A stretch of DNA of 33,851 nt, taken from contig JAFSMS010000002.1 in the NCBI GenBank assembly GCA_017447815.1, positions 1-33,851 on the forward strand, given 5' to 3'. Positions 9,254-16,744 of the stretch are shown piece after piece. The position numbers and the translations under genes were made by a program. Position 1 is the stretch's first letter. Every line of letters starts with the position of its first letter. The stretch is from Bacteroidales bacterium (GTDB taxonomy: Bacteria > Bacteroidota > Bacteroidia > Bacteroidales > UBA932). Under the pieces are notes generated by a model. It was not told the origin of the DNA and searched no databases. It saw only the letters and a program-made list of their open reading frames with translations.

Positions 9254-9811
9254 TCACTTTATAATGACTTTTATTCCACTAGGTAACAAAATGGTAATAT
9301 TCGTCTCTGCATGGGAACTACTGATAATGGCACTACTTGGTTGAGTACGAGCAGTATCTTGTGTCTCCATGTTTTCCTGGTCGTTTATTTCTCGAGCGAT
9401 TTTATTAGAATTATTATCTATAGAGGAAGAAAATAATTCTCGATATCGTTTCTGGACAAAGATAACAATGAAAGACGATACCATACCGCCAAGAATGCCA
9501 TAGATTAAATCCGAACTATTCTGATTCCCATATGCTAGGATCTTTATAACAATACAAATAACACAAACTACGTTCGTTAATATCCACTCCGAAATACCAT
9601 TTTCCTTTATATATGGTTTTTTGCTATTTGATCTAATTGCAGAACAAATAAGCATGTATATAAATAGCATACCAGCAATGACGTTGCACCAATCATTGAT
9701 GCAGTCAATGTTCCAATCCTCAAAGGGTAGGCTATTTATGAGGGTTAGTAAACTGGGGAGCAGCGATAAGCCCGCTGCTATAATCAAAACAATATAACGA
9801 TGGAACTTCAT
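9254..9811 (-). CDS. AT-rich small membrane protein inserted in fimbrial operon, 185 aa
   Basis: I do not recognise this protein. It has four likely membrane helices (starting near IVLIIAAGLSLLPSLLTLI, NVIAGMLFIYMLICSAI, ILTNVVCVICIVIKILAYG, IYGILGGMVSSFIVIFV) and a hydrophilic tail of about 65 residues rich in Ser, Asn, Asp and Glu. There is no signal cleavage site. Composition departs sharply from both neighbours: bases 9541-9600 hold 18 G/C of 60, against 36 of 60 in 8041-8100 in the next gene. This suggests recent acquisition. It sits codirectionally between the first and second fimbrillin, just after a GC-rich hairpin. It may be a transferred passenger gene unrelated to pili; a regulatory or immunity role cannot be inferred from the sequence. 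The reading frame and start ATG are clear. Confidence 0.6.
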   Translation of the reverse strand: MKFHRYIVLIIAAGLSLLPSLLTLINSLPFEDWNIDCINDWCNVIAGMLFIYMLICSAIRSNSKKPYIKENGISEWILTNVVCVICIVIKILAYGNQNSSDLIYGILGGMVSSFIVIFVQKRYRELFSSSIDNNSNKIAREINDQENMETQDTARTQPSSAIISSSHAETNITILLPSGIKVIIK

Positions 9812-9831
9812 TAGTGATAATAATTTTGTAC

Positions 9832-9857
9832 CCGGTCGGGCGGTCAGGCCCGGCCGG
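9832..9857 (-). terminator. GC-rich intercistronic hairpin after first fimbrillin
   Basis: Arms 9832-9841 and 9848-9857 pair over ten positions, nine Watson-Crick and one mismatch or G-U depending on strand, around a six-base loop. It lies 17 nt after the first fimbrillin's stop and 20 nt before the small membrane gene. No long T run follows, so it could act as a partial terminator or as a 3'-end stabiliser giving more first-fimbrillin mRNA than downstream mRNA (inference). Confidence 0.45.
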
Positions 9858-9874
9858 ATAAAAGGAGCTATTGA

Positions 9875-11179
9875 TTACGGTTCAGCGGGAGTAGTGACAT
9901 TCTTAGGAAGGTCAACATTAGTGGTGCCCGCAGAGGTGTCCCAATTATCTACAGTAGCGGTGAGGTCCACGGAAGTGAGGCCGAGGAGGATGTTCAGATT
10001 ATGCTGAGTTCCTTTTGTAAGGGAAATTCGGTTTTCCGTAGCAAGATCCTTGGTGATTGTATTCTTGACGATGGATGCGCCAGCTTTAAGTTTTTCATCC
10101 TTTGTAATAACATAGTAAACAATTTTTACACCGGTAATCTTACTACTCGTTGCAGGAACCAGCATAATGTCTATGGTATTGGTAAGACCCGATTCCTGTA
10201 CGCCAGCAATTTCAGGATAAGCGGTAGGAGCAGTGGAACCGGAATAGATGGATGCGGGAAGAGGGGTTACTACAAACTCTGTGGCAGCGGGACTTGTGAA
10301 GTCTGACCAATTTCCGGTGTAAAGGTTCAGTTTACCGTCTGTGGAGAGGTCACTACCTATAAGTTTAAGGCTTTCAACAACAACCTTGGTCTGTTTAGCA
10401 CCTCCGGCATCCGGATCCACGCTAGAATCGGGGGACGCCTGATCTACCACGTCTTTGATGTTGATGGCGACTTTGGCAAGGGCGTGCTTGAACTTGATGC
10501 TCACCTTACCGCCGGTTTTTTCCTTGGTAAGATTCTTGATGGCTCCATCAACAGTGCCTTCTGCCGTTCCGTCAACATTAGTAGATTGTGCGTTAAGAAC
10601 ACCATAAAGAAGGTCAATCTGATTCTCGGAAGAAGTGGGAACCTTGAAGGTAAGGACAGCATCAGAAGCAGTATTGTTGCCGGTCATTGCAGTGATACCT
10701 TCCGTTGCTGCACTGCCGTCTGCATCCTTCACAGTGCTACTGGTATCACCTATTGTGATATCAACCCAGGGTGCATAGCAAAGGAAGGTGAGTTTGTCGG
10801 TTTCAGTGCTGGTGGCATTTGTACCGTGCTCGTTCGGCCAATACTTGATCGGAGCATAAGTCCATGCAGTGGCAGGGACAGTGCCATCTCCGTTACCTTT
10901 TACCTGCTCATTGTACATGAAGTTGGCAATGGTGGAAGATGCATAGTCAGCATTATCGGTATAATAGCCAAACACACCGAAACCATTGCCGGAAGTATTA
11001 CCAAGGACATTATTGTCTATGGTCTCATAAGTGGTGGCGGATACGGCCTTTGTAACCGCATTGCCATTGTAAACGCCAAAGGTAAGAGGTGTCCCTTCGG
11101 TGGCAGTGTAGACATCGTTCTTGGCGCAACCGGCCAGGACGAGGGCGGCAAAGGCCGCGAGGATGATTGTTTTTTTCAT
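9875..11179 (-). CDS. Fimbrillin family lipoprotein, probable major subunit, 434 aa
   Basis: Lipoprotein signal MKKTIILAAFAALVLAGC (Cys18) followed by the standard fimbrillin (Mfa-like 1) blocks: PLTFGVYNGNAVTKA, GFGVFGYYTDNADY, ANFMYNEQV, AWTYAPIKYWPNEHG, DKLTFLCYAPWV, QIDLLYGVLN, VSIKFKHALAKVAINIKDVV, and a C-terminal HNLNILLGLTSVDLTATVDNWD. It is the first fimbrillin of the operon, directly after the DUF3575 and DUF5119 genes, and is followed by a stable hairpin. This is the position where a major shaft subunit would be expected (inference). Its closest relative in the window is the fimbrillin at 7756-9237. No separate promoter is visible in the 89 bases upstream, so it is likely read from the operon promoter near 13690. 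Confidence 0.88.
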   Translation of the reverse strand: MKKTIILAAFAALVLAGCAKNDVYTATEGTPLTFGVYNGNAVTKAVSATTYETIDNNVLGNTSGNGFGVFGYYTDNADYASSTIANFMYNEQVKGNGDGTVPATAWTYAPIKYWPNEHGTNATSTETDKLTFLCYAPWVDITIGDTSSTVKDADGSAATEGITAMTGNNTASDAVLTFKVPTSSENQIDLLYGVLNAQSTNVDGTAEGTVDGAIKNLTKEKTGGKVSIKFKHALAKVAINIKDVVDQASPDSSVDPDAGGAKQTKVVVESLKLIGSDLSTDGKLNLYTGNWSDFTSPAATEFVVTPLPASIYSGSTAPTAYPEIAGVQESGLTNTIDIMLVPATSSKITGVKIVYYVITKDEKLKAGASIVKNTITKDLATENRISLTKGTQHNLNILLGLTSVDLTATVDNWDTSAGTTNVDLPKNVTTPAEP

Positions 11180-11236
11180 GATTGTTAAGTGTTTAATGTT
11201 TGTTTTCTTGTTTCTATCTTGTCTGTACCGCCGTAG

Positions 11237-11260
11237 GATTCTTCGCTGCGCTCAGAATGA
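11237..11260 (-). repeat. Dispersed TCATTC-type repeat, intergenic copy
   Basis: This 24-base element (minus strand: TCATTCTGAGCG then CAGCGAAGAATC) lies between the DUF5119 gene and the first fimbrillin. It matches 21 of 24 bases with the copy at 23657-23680 inside the alpha-2-macroglobulin gene, in the same orientation relative to transcription. Similar short sequences are scattered in many Bacteroidota genomes. The remaining bases of 11180-11268 show no promoter. Confidence 0.6.
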
Positions 11261-11268
11261 CAGGGGCG

Positions 11269-12375
11269 TTACATTGGTATTTCAATGGTTTCGCCGTCGT
11301 CCCAGTCACTCACGGTAGCATCCATGCCGGAGGCGCTGCTCTGGTCCGGGGGACGCACATCCGGCGGGGTGATGGCTGGCTCCTCCACCGAGCCGAAGAT
11401 GAGCCGGTACAGCGCCCGGTAGCCCGGGTTCGGCGGCAGCACCTGGATCTTGTCACCCACCTCAAACTTGTAATCGGCCACAGTGACATCGTCCACCAGC
11501 AGAGCGCTCACATTCAGGGAAGAGTCCCGCTGGACGCTGGGCTGCTCACCGCCGGGAAGGCCGAACGTGGTGATAATGCCATCAACGTGACCGACCCTCC
11601 GGGTAGCATCGTCCATCGTGAGACGCCACTCGTTCATGATCTGCGTGGCCATGTCCGTGTCCGTGGTATTCTGCGTGAGTTCGAAGGTTCTTGCCATTCC
11701 ACTGGTGGAAGCCCTTACGCTCTTCAAGACATCCGCATTGCCGGAATAGATGGTGATCCACAGCTGGCTCACCACATTGTGGGGATACACGGGGATGGTG
11801 AGCGTGTAATAGCGCACCTGCTCCTTGAGCTGCTGCTCCTCCAGGGTGCCTTCACTTCCGCCCTCCTGGTATCTCCGAAGTTCGGCGTAATGCTGCTGGT
11901 ACTCCTCCGTCATCTGCTCGGTGACGTCGAACTCCTCGGCCACGCCGGCATAGAGGATTTCCGGGTTTTCTACGGTAGGGTCCTGCACGCCACGCGTCCA
12001 GGCCACATGGGTTTCCCGGAGCGTGGTGGCCGCCTGATTGAAGTCTGTCATGTGCTCGAACTCCATTTTCCAGTATTCTTCCGGGCTCTGGGAAATCAGG
12101 TACATCTTATAATGCCCCTTTTCCAGTTGCACCTCACAGGAGTCCACGTTGGCCGTGGTGAAAGAGTTGTAAAACTCCCCGTCGCGGAAGAAGTACAGCG
12201 TGACGCCGGTGGGTTTGTCCAGTACCGTGGTAATCTGCGTGCTGGTTTTCCAGATGCACTTGACGATGGTGCGCACCGTGGGCGTATAGTACACCTCCAG
12301 CGGACGCCGCTGACAGCCGATCAAGGCCCCCAGCAGTATCAGCGCGGCTGCGATATGCACGGTGTACTTCCTCAT
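11269..12375 (-). CDS. DUF5119-like fimbrial operon lipoprotein, 368 aa
   Basis: The start was set at the ATG at 12375, whose TGA-overlapping position (ATGA with the previous stop) implies coupled translation. The longer upstream frame is just the previous gene read out of frame. Signal and lipobox are clear (LLGALIGC, Cys21), followed by QRRPLEVYYTP, the typical opening of DUF5119 proteins in Bacteroidales fimbrial loci. The domain appears beta-rich, with a predicted helical Gln/Glu-rich stretch (TEQMTEEYQQHYAELRRYQE) around the middle and a FELTQNTTDTD...ATRRVGHVDGIITTFGLPGG block near the C-terminus. Function is not established; it is always seen by me next to DUF3575 and fimbrillins, so an accessory role in pilus assembly or anchoring is inferred. 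Confidence 0.72.
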   Translation of the reverse strand: MRKYTVHIAAALILLGALIGCQRRPLEVYYTPTVRTIVKCIWKTSTQITTVLDKPTGVTLYFFRDGEFYNSFTTANVDSCEVQLEKGHYKMYLISQSPEEYWKMEFEHMTDFNQAATTLRETHVAWTRGVQDPTVENPEILYAGVAEEFDVTEQMTEEYQQHYAELRRYQEGGSEGTLEEQQLKEQVRYYTLTIPVYPHNVVSQLWITIYSGNADVLKSVRASTSGMARTFELTQNTTDTDMATQIMNEWRLTMDDATRRVGHVDGIITTFGLPGGEQPSVQRDSSLNVSALLVDDVTVADYKFEVGDKIQVLPPNPGYRALYRLIFGSVEEPAITPPDVRPPDQSSASGMDATVSDWDDGETIEIPM

Positions 12376-13631
12376 TTCCCCCTGTGTTTTTTGCGGTAGT
12401 GGAACAGATACTGGATGCTGCAGCCCACTTTGGTAGGGCCCAGCCAGCGGAAACGATTGGTATTCTGGTATATCAGGTGCTTGTCGTCGGATGTGGCCTG
12501 GTAGTAGCGATATTCGGTACCCATCCAGCCTGCGCCGATGTAAATCTGCACCCGCCAGTTGCGGCTTGCCCGCCATGCATAGCCATACTCCAGCGTGGCG
12601 GCAACAGCCTCGCCCTGCCAGCCGCGGTGGTTGGGCTCGATGTCGTAATAGCCCCCGGCCACATCCAAGCCCAGGAAGTGCCCGCTGAGCACGTCCATGG
12701 GCTCCCGGTGCCGGTTGAACCAGTAGCGGGCGCCCAGGTCCCATTTCTGGATTTGCCAGGCGCGGTTGTTTCCCTTGGTAGTCCACCAGGGGAAGGTGTA
12801 TTCCGTATAGATGCTCCACTGCCGACCCAGGGGAATCTCCAGATTCACGTTGGGGGTAATGATGGCGTCCAAAAGGATGTTGGTCGAAAGGGCGAAGAGG
12901 GGCTTTTCCTCCGCTTTCCGGACATAAGGTTCCACCTTGGGCGTGTTCACCTCCAGGGGAGCCAGCACGTTGACAAACAGTTCTTCCTCCTGCAAGGCCA
13001 GATTGTAATCCAATTCGGGCAGCACCGGCTCCGGAACGCCGAAGAACAGGTACAGGTTGGCATAACGCAACTGCGGGTAGTAGCGCTTTTGCAAATAGCC
13101 CCAGGAAGGAAGCCTTTGAAGAAGGGCCTTCTTCCGGGCAGGAGTCTCGTCACTGTCGAGGATGCGGAGAATGCTCATGCGGCCGCTGTCTGAGATGTCG
13201 GCATCTCCGGCCACCAGACGGTGAAGACCCGACCAGTTTTCGCCGACGTACTTCACCGTAACATTCCGTTCCAGAATGGCCGGAAGGTTTTGCTTCAGGA
13301 AATCGCCAAGGGTTTCACCACGAAGGACAGACAGGCGGCTGTTCAAGGCTTCTCCCCCATCGGGGGAAGAGGCCGACTCAATGATCACGGACTCCAAATT
13401 GGACATATCCGACGTTTCCACCAATTCGCGGAAGCGCGAAAGAGTCACGGCATTGGAGAGGTAAGTGCTGTCTATCCGGGCCTTGCCCGCAGGGAAAAAG
13501 AACCTGTACGCATCGCGCTCCTGCGCGCGTAAAAATAAAGAGCCCGAGGGCAGCAGCATCAGGCACAAAACCAGCGCAAGCATCATGAATGCCTGCCGGG
13601 ATAATTTGGTATATGCCTGATTATGAGCCAT
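12372..13631 (-). CDS. OmpA-like/DUF3575 outer-membrane protein, 419 aa
   Basis: First gene of the fimbrial operon. I start at the ATG at 13631 because a signal peptide follows (FMMLALVLCLMLLPSGSLFLRAQ) and a promoter lies just upstream; the frame open farther up would run through that promoter. The N-terminal half resembles an OmpA-type periplasmic domain (FFFPAGKARIDSTYLSNAVTL ... VIIESASSPDGGEALNSRLSVLRGETLGDFL). The C-terminal half is a DUF3575 beta-barrel (FALSTNILLDAIITPNVNLEIPLGRQWSIYTEYTFPWW) ending in many aromatic strands. This two-part architecture is common at the head of Bacteroidales fimbrial operons. An outer-membrane anchoring or export role is inferred, not shown. Confidence 0.8.
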   Translation of the reverse strand: MAHNQAYTKLSRQAFMMLALVLCLMLLPSGSLFLRAQERDAYRFFFPAGKARIDSTYLSNAVTLSRFRELVETSDMSNLESVIIESASSPDGGEALNSRLSVLRGETLGDFLKQNLPAILERNVTVKYVGENWSGLHRLVAGDADISDSGRMSILRILDSDETPARKKALLQRLPSWGYLQKRYYPQLRYANLYLFFGVPEPVLPELDYNLALQEEELFVNVLAPLEVNTPKVEPYVRKAEEKPLFALSTNILLDAIITPNVNLEIPLGRQWSIYTEYTFPWWTTKGNNRAWQIQKWDLGARYWFNRHREPMDVLSGHFLGLDVAGGYYDIEPNHRGWQGEAVAATLEYGYAWRASRNWRVQIYIGAGWMGTEYRYYQATSDDKHLIYQNTNRFRWLGPTKVGCSIQYLFHYRKKHRGK

Positions 13632-13672
13632 TTCTGCTAATTCAACTCTATTTTGCCTGGGAAAAATCAATA

Positions 13673-13704
13673 CAAAATTAAAATAAAAAGATTTAATATG
13701 CAAA
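13673..13704 (-). promoter_or_regulatory. Promoter of the fimbrial operon
   Basis: On the minus strand a TTTG -33 element (13704-13701) and a TAATTTTG -7 element (13680-13673; TAnnTTTG consensus) are separated by exactly 20 bases, the Bacteroidota sigma-ABfr pattern. The expected start of transcription is near 13666, giving a leader of roughly 35 nt before the ATG at 13631. Confidence 0.65.
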
Positions 13705-13746
13705 TATCTTGACAAATTTTTTTTACAATTATTTCAAATTCTTGAC

Positions 13747-13754
13747 GGGGGGGG
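13747..13754. repeat. G8 homopolymer upstream of operon promoter
   Basis: Eight G residues in otherwise AT-rich intergenic DNA, about 43 bp upstream of the -33 element of the fimbrial operon promoter. Length changes here could alter spacing of an upstream activator site (inference). Confidence 0.6.
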
Positions 13755-13863
13755 TAAAATGAGGTATAAAAACGGCTCTATGTGGCCCCAAGCAGCCTCT
13801 TTGTATAATTTGCAGTGTTGAAAACCCTGTTGATAACTGAAATAGAGACAAATTATTTAGGAT

Positions 13864-13877
13864 TCGGAAATTTCCGA
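13864..13877. promoter_or_regulatory. 14-bp perfect palindrome in divergent control region
   Basis: TCGGAAATTTCCGA reads the same on both strands. It lies between the two divergent promoters, about 57 bp upstream of the plus-strand -7 element. It is a candidate dimer-binding site; the binding protein is unknown. The rest of 13705-13933 shows no gene. Confidence 0.45.
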
Positions 13878-13933
13878 TTTCAGAATAATTTCCCGAATAG
13901 CAAAAATAATTTTTTTAGTTCAGGATTGTTTAC

Positions 13934-13941
13934 TATATTTG
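13934..13941 (+). promoter_or_regulatory. -7 promoter element for lipoprotein/AraC operon
   Basis: TATATTTG matches TAnnTTTG. The expected -33 position holds only a T-rich stretch rather than TTTG, so this may need an activator. The predicted transcription start is near 13948, 24 nt before the ATG at 13972. Confidence 0.5.
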
Positions 13942-13971
13942 CATGCGGAAAATGATATAAAATATCAGGTT

Positions 13972-15099
13972 ATGCGTGCGTATATATATATTATAAAGGT
14001 ATCGGCCCTGGCTGTTTTGCTTTCCATAGCGGCCTGCTCCAACAAACTGGACATGCCGGACCTCCCGGAAGAAGAAGCGAAGAAGGACGGCCCCAAGAAA
14101 ATTGAGTTCCCCGTCTCGGTCACCCGGGAAGGAGCCAGCATTCCGAATGCAGCCATCGCCACCCGGAACAAGGGTCCCAAGACCAAAGCGTCTGACGGAA
14201 ACGGCGTGGATTCGGCCGACATGGTGGCCACCATGGATACCAGCATTCCGTTTGGCGTCATCGGCATCGACATGGAAATGCGCAAGCTCCTGATTGACAA
14301 CAAGTCCATCTACAGCGGGGATGACGGCTATGCGGGCCTCTTTGACGGGGGCCTGTGGGAACTGCCCGTCACCATCACCTTCAGCGCCTATTACCCGTAT
14401 GTGCGCAATGTGCAGTATGAAGACGGCTACGAGGCCTATTCCATCCCCTACACAGTGGAAGAAACGCACGCAGGGCCCCTTGTGAGCAAAACCGTGCAGC
14501 GCGCCGTGGACCAGTTGAACATGGTTCCGCTGGAGTTCCAGCACATCACCAACGACCTGGGCTTCAAAATCTGCGACGTCACGGAGGATCCCCAACTCCA
14601 GGGGCTCATCCACCTGCGCAAGGTTACGGCCACCAATGTGGCATCGGCCGGAGTGTTTGTGAATGACGTAGCCCTCAGCAAGGGCATCTGGCACCGCCAG
14701 GGCTACTACCGCAACGAGGTTGTCTTCGAAGGAGACGCCGTTGTAGGCGTCGGCATGGAAAATGAAAAGTTTATCGGAGATTCCGAACTGGTGGACCGCA
14801 TGGCCGACAGCCACCGCTACTATTCCATCCCGGACGAAATTATGATGGGGAAGCAGTGCGTGGAGGTAGTATATGACGTGGACAGTTTCACCATCGGCGG
14901 CTATACCTATGAACCGCTCAAGGATCAGGTGGCCCGCTACATGCTGTACGGAGTGCTTCCGGACAATGTGTTCGTGTATGGCAAGCAGTACACCTTCCAC
15001 CTGGGTCTGGATACCGGCAAACTCTACCAGCAAATCACCTTCCAAGTAAGCGTAAGCGACTGGGAAACAAAAATCTACGAGAATAACGACGACTTTTAG
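13972..15099 (+). CDS. Fimbrillin-like lipoprotein linked to AraC regulator, 375 aa
   Basis: An ATG at 13972 gives a lipoprotein signal (LAVLLSIAAC, Cys22); a longer frame from 13939 would start inside the promoter element. After an acidic linker, the mature protein has the fimbrillin-type layout: IPFGVIGIDMEMRKLL, a GLWELPVTITFSAYYPYV block, MVPLEFQHITNDLGFKI (counterpart of the FxHxLSKV block) and a closing KQYTFHLGLDTGKLYQQITFQVSVSDW. It lacks the WxYxPVxYWP motif of the shaft fimbrillins, so it is a divergent member. It faces away from the pilus operon and ends 9 nt before a membrane AraC regulator. A surface or periplasmic sensing/regulatory partner role is possible (inference), as is a second minor pilin. 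Confidence 0.68.
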   Translation: MRAYIYIIKVSALAVLLSIAACSNKLDMPDLPEEEAKKDGPKKIEFPVSVTREGASIPNAAIATRNKGPKTKASDGNGVDSADMVATMDTSIPFGVIGIDMEMRKLLIDNKSIYSGDDGYAGLFDGGLWELPVTITFSAYYPYVRNVQYEDGYEAYSIPYTVEETHAGPLVSKTVQRAVDQLNMVPLEFQHITNDLGFKICDVTEDPQLQGLIHLRKVTATNVASAGVFVNDVALSKGIWHRQGYYRNEVVFEGDAVVGVGMENEKFIGDSELVDRMADSHRYYSIPDEIMMGKQCVEVVYDVDSFTIGGYTYEPLKDQVARYMLYGVLPDNVFVYGKQYTFHLGLDTGKLYQQITFQVSVSDWETKIYENNDDF

Positions 15100-15108
15100 C
15101 GCTCCGCC

Positions 15109-16371
15109 ATGCCCTCCTTTTCCCAGTTCATCTTTTATCTTCCCGCCGCGGTGTGCGTGTTCTGGCTGGCATTTCACAGCCTGGGCAACCGGCGCTCGGA
15201 AACGTTTCCCCTGATGGCCATCCAGCTGGTGAACCTCATCGTATACCACCTGTTTCCGGTCAAGCCGGCCATCTACCTGGCAGGCTCTGCCATCCTGCCG
15301 CTCTCCATCATGTTCCTGGAGCGGTTGCGCACCGGAAAGGTTCCGCACTATTCGGTCCTCCTCTGGATCATCCTTCCTGTGGCCCTGCTCACAGCAGGCG
15401 TGACAACGGAAATCCTAAGCCGCTACTATGGGCAGGATATGGCTCACGAACGCCATATCCTGGACCTGGCCTACTGGTGGACGCTGGTCGCAGAGGCAGG
15501 CATCCTGATTCTGTACCTCATCATAGTGGTGTTCCGCCTCCACAACAAGCCGCTGGTACATACTTGTCGCTTCCTCTTTGGAAAAGGCCCCGCAACGTCG
15601 TTGGAACTGCAATTGTGCGTAAGTATCGTGTCTGTCCCCACCGTCGCGCTCACCTATATTCCCTATTTTAAACCGTACATGCCGTACCTCAGCGTCTTGA
15701 TGGCCGTGATCCTTTTCTTCTTCGGCTATGCAGGGCTGTTCTGCGGTGCCAAGTCGCTTACCCGCGCGCAGGCAGGACGCCTTTTGCGCTACAATTTCAG
15801 TGACGCCGGGAAAGGAGACTTTGTGGAAGCCCAGATCGGGGATTTGGTGGACGAGGCCGAAACGGAAGCCCTCCGGCGCATCCAGGCGCACATCAGCGAA
15901 AACCTGCATCTGGACACGTGGCAGTCCGATTTGGCCTCCCAGCCCACCCTGGCCAGTTCCCTGTTCCAGACGGTGGCGCAGTCCTGGGATGACGACAGTC
16001 TCCTTTCGCAGTTCCAGCGCCTCATGATCGACCAGCAACTGTTCCTGCAGCCCAGCCTCACCCTGGAAGATGTGGCCAAACGCATGGGCACCAACAAAAC
16101 CTATGTGTCCAAACTGGTGAACAACACCTACAATCAGGGCTTCCCGGAACTGCTGAACACCCTCAGGATCGACTATGCCGAACAGTATCTCCTGAATCAC
16201 CGCGAGGCCAAGCAGAAGGACGTGGCGGCCGCCTGCGGATTCCTGAGCGCATCGGCCTTCAACAGTACGTTCAAAAAGGTGACGGGGCTAACCCCCAAGA
16301 TGTGGCTCAACAGTTACAGCCTGCAGGCCCTGCGGGCCTACCCGGAGCGGAGGCCGGAGGGTGATGAATAA
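15109..16371 (+). CDS. Membrane-embedded AraC family transcriptional regulator, 420 aa
   Basis: The N-terminal 215 residues carry about seven hydrophobic helices (for example FIFYLPAAVCVFWLAF, YSVLLWIILPVALLTAG, LILYLIIVVF, YLSVLMAVILFFFGYAGLF). The C-terminal 105 residues are an AraC-type double helix-turn-helix: LTLEDVAKRMGTNKTYVSKLVN is the first HTH and DVAAACGFLSASAFNSTFKKVTGLTPKMW the second, with the family's GFxSxSxFxxxFKKxxGxTP signature. Such proteins act from the membrane, turning an envelope signal into transcription control. Being next to, and divergent from, the pilus operon makes that operon a likely target (inference). The following receiver gene overlaps this one by 8 nt. Confidence 0.85.
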   Translation: MPSFSQFIFYLPAAVCVFWLAFHSLGNRRSETFPLMAIQLVNLIVYHLFPVKPAIYLAGSAILPLSIMFLERLRTGKVPHYSVLLWIILPVALLTAGVTTEILSRYYGQDMAHERHILDLAYWWTLVAEAGILILYLIIVVFRLHNKPLVHTCRFLFGKGPATSLELQLCVSIVSVPTVALTYIPYFKPYMPYLSVLMAVILFFFGYAGLFCGAKSLTRAQAGRLLRYNFSDAGKGDFVEAQIGDLVDEAETEALRRIQAHISENLHLDTWQSDLASQPTLASSLFQTVAQSWDDDSLLSQFQRLMIDQQLFLQPSLTLEDVAKRMGTNKTYVSKLVNNTYNQGFPELLNTLRIDYAEQYLLNHREAKQKDVAAACGFLSASAFNSTFKKVTGLTPKMWLNSYSLQALRAYPERRPEGDE

Positions 16372-16744
16372 GCACAAAGTGCTCATCGTGGACGACGTCG
16401 CCGTGAACCGCCTCATGGTGAACAAGATGCTGGGAACGTTCGGCATGGAGGTCATGGAAGCGAATAACGGCCTGGAGGCCCTGGAGGCTCTCCGCACGTT
16501 CAAGGCCGATGTAATCCTCCTGGATTTGATGATGCCCGTGATGGACGGCTTCGAGATGCTGCGCATCCTGAGGGCCAATCCCCTCACCACCCACATCCCC
16601 GTCATCGTACTCAGCGCCCTGAACACCAATGACGACATCGTAGCCGCCTACAATGCCGGCGCCAACGATTTTGTGACCAAACCCATTCTGTTTGAAAAAC
16701 TCGTAAGCAGCGTGAACGCCCAGCTGTCGCAGGAACAGCGTTAG
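16364..16744 (+). CDS. Stand-alone response regulator receiver (CheY-like), 126 aa
   Basis: A single REC domain with all key residues: acidic pair D10/D11 (VLIVDD), phosphoacceptor D54 (VILLDLMMPVMDG), S84 (IVLSAL) and K106 (FVTKP). No output domain follows, so it must act by protein contact, for example as a phosphate relay or on the AraC protein made from the same mRNA (inference). The ATG at 16364 sits inside the end of the AraC gene; a GTG at 16361 is also in frame. Its TAG stop overlaps the TAA of the converging kinase gene at 16741-16743, making that kinase the obvious candidate partner. Confidence 0.9.
   Translation: MNKHKVLIVDDVAVNRLMVNKMLGTFGMEVMEANNGLEALEALRTFKADVILLDLMMPVMDGFEMLRILRANPLTTHIPVIVLSALNTNDDIVAAYNAGANDFVTKPILFEKLVSSVNAQLSQEQR

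Noticed and set aside
7567-9264. Long plus-strand open frame (565 codons) opposite the fimbrillin
   Set aside because: It is the antisense of a fimbrillin with signal peptide and family motifs; its Gly/Val-rich composition is typical of antisense frames of GC-rich genes.
12376-12819. Extended start for the DUF5119 protein
   Set aside because: The extension is the DUF3575 gene read out of frame; the ATG at 12375 gives a proper lipobox signal.
13933-15348. 471-codon minus-strand frame across the lipoprotein and AraC genes
   Set aside because: It spans two well-supported plus-strand genes and their junction and has no recognisable domain.
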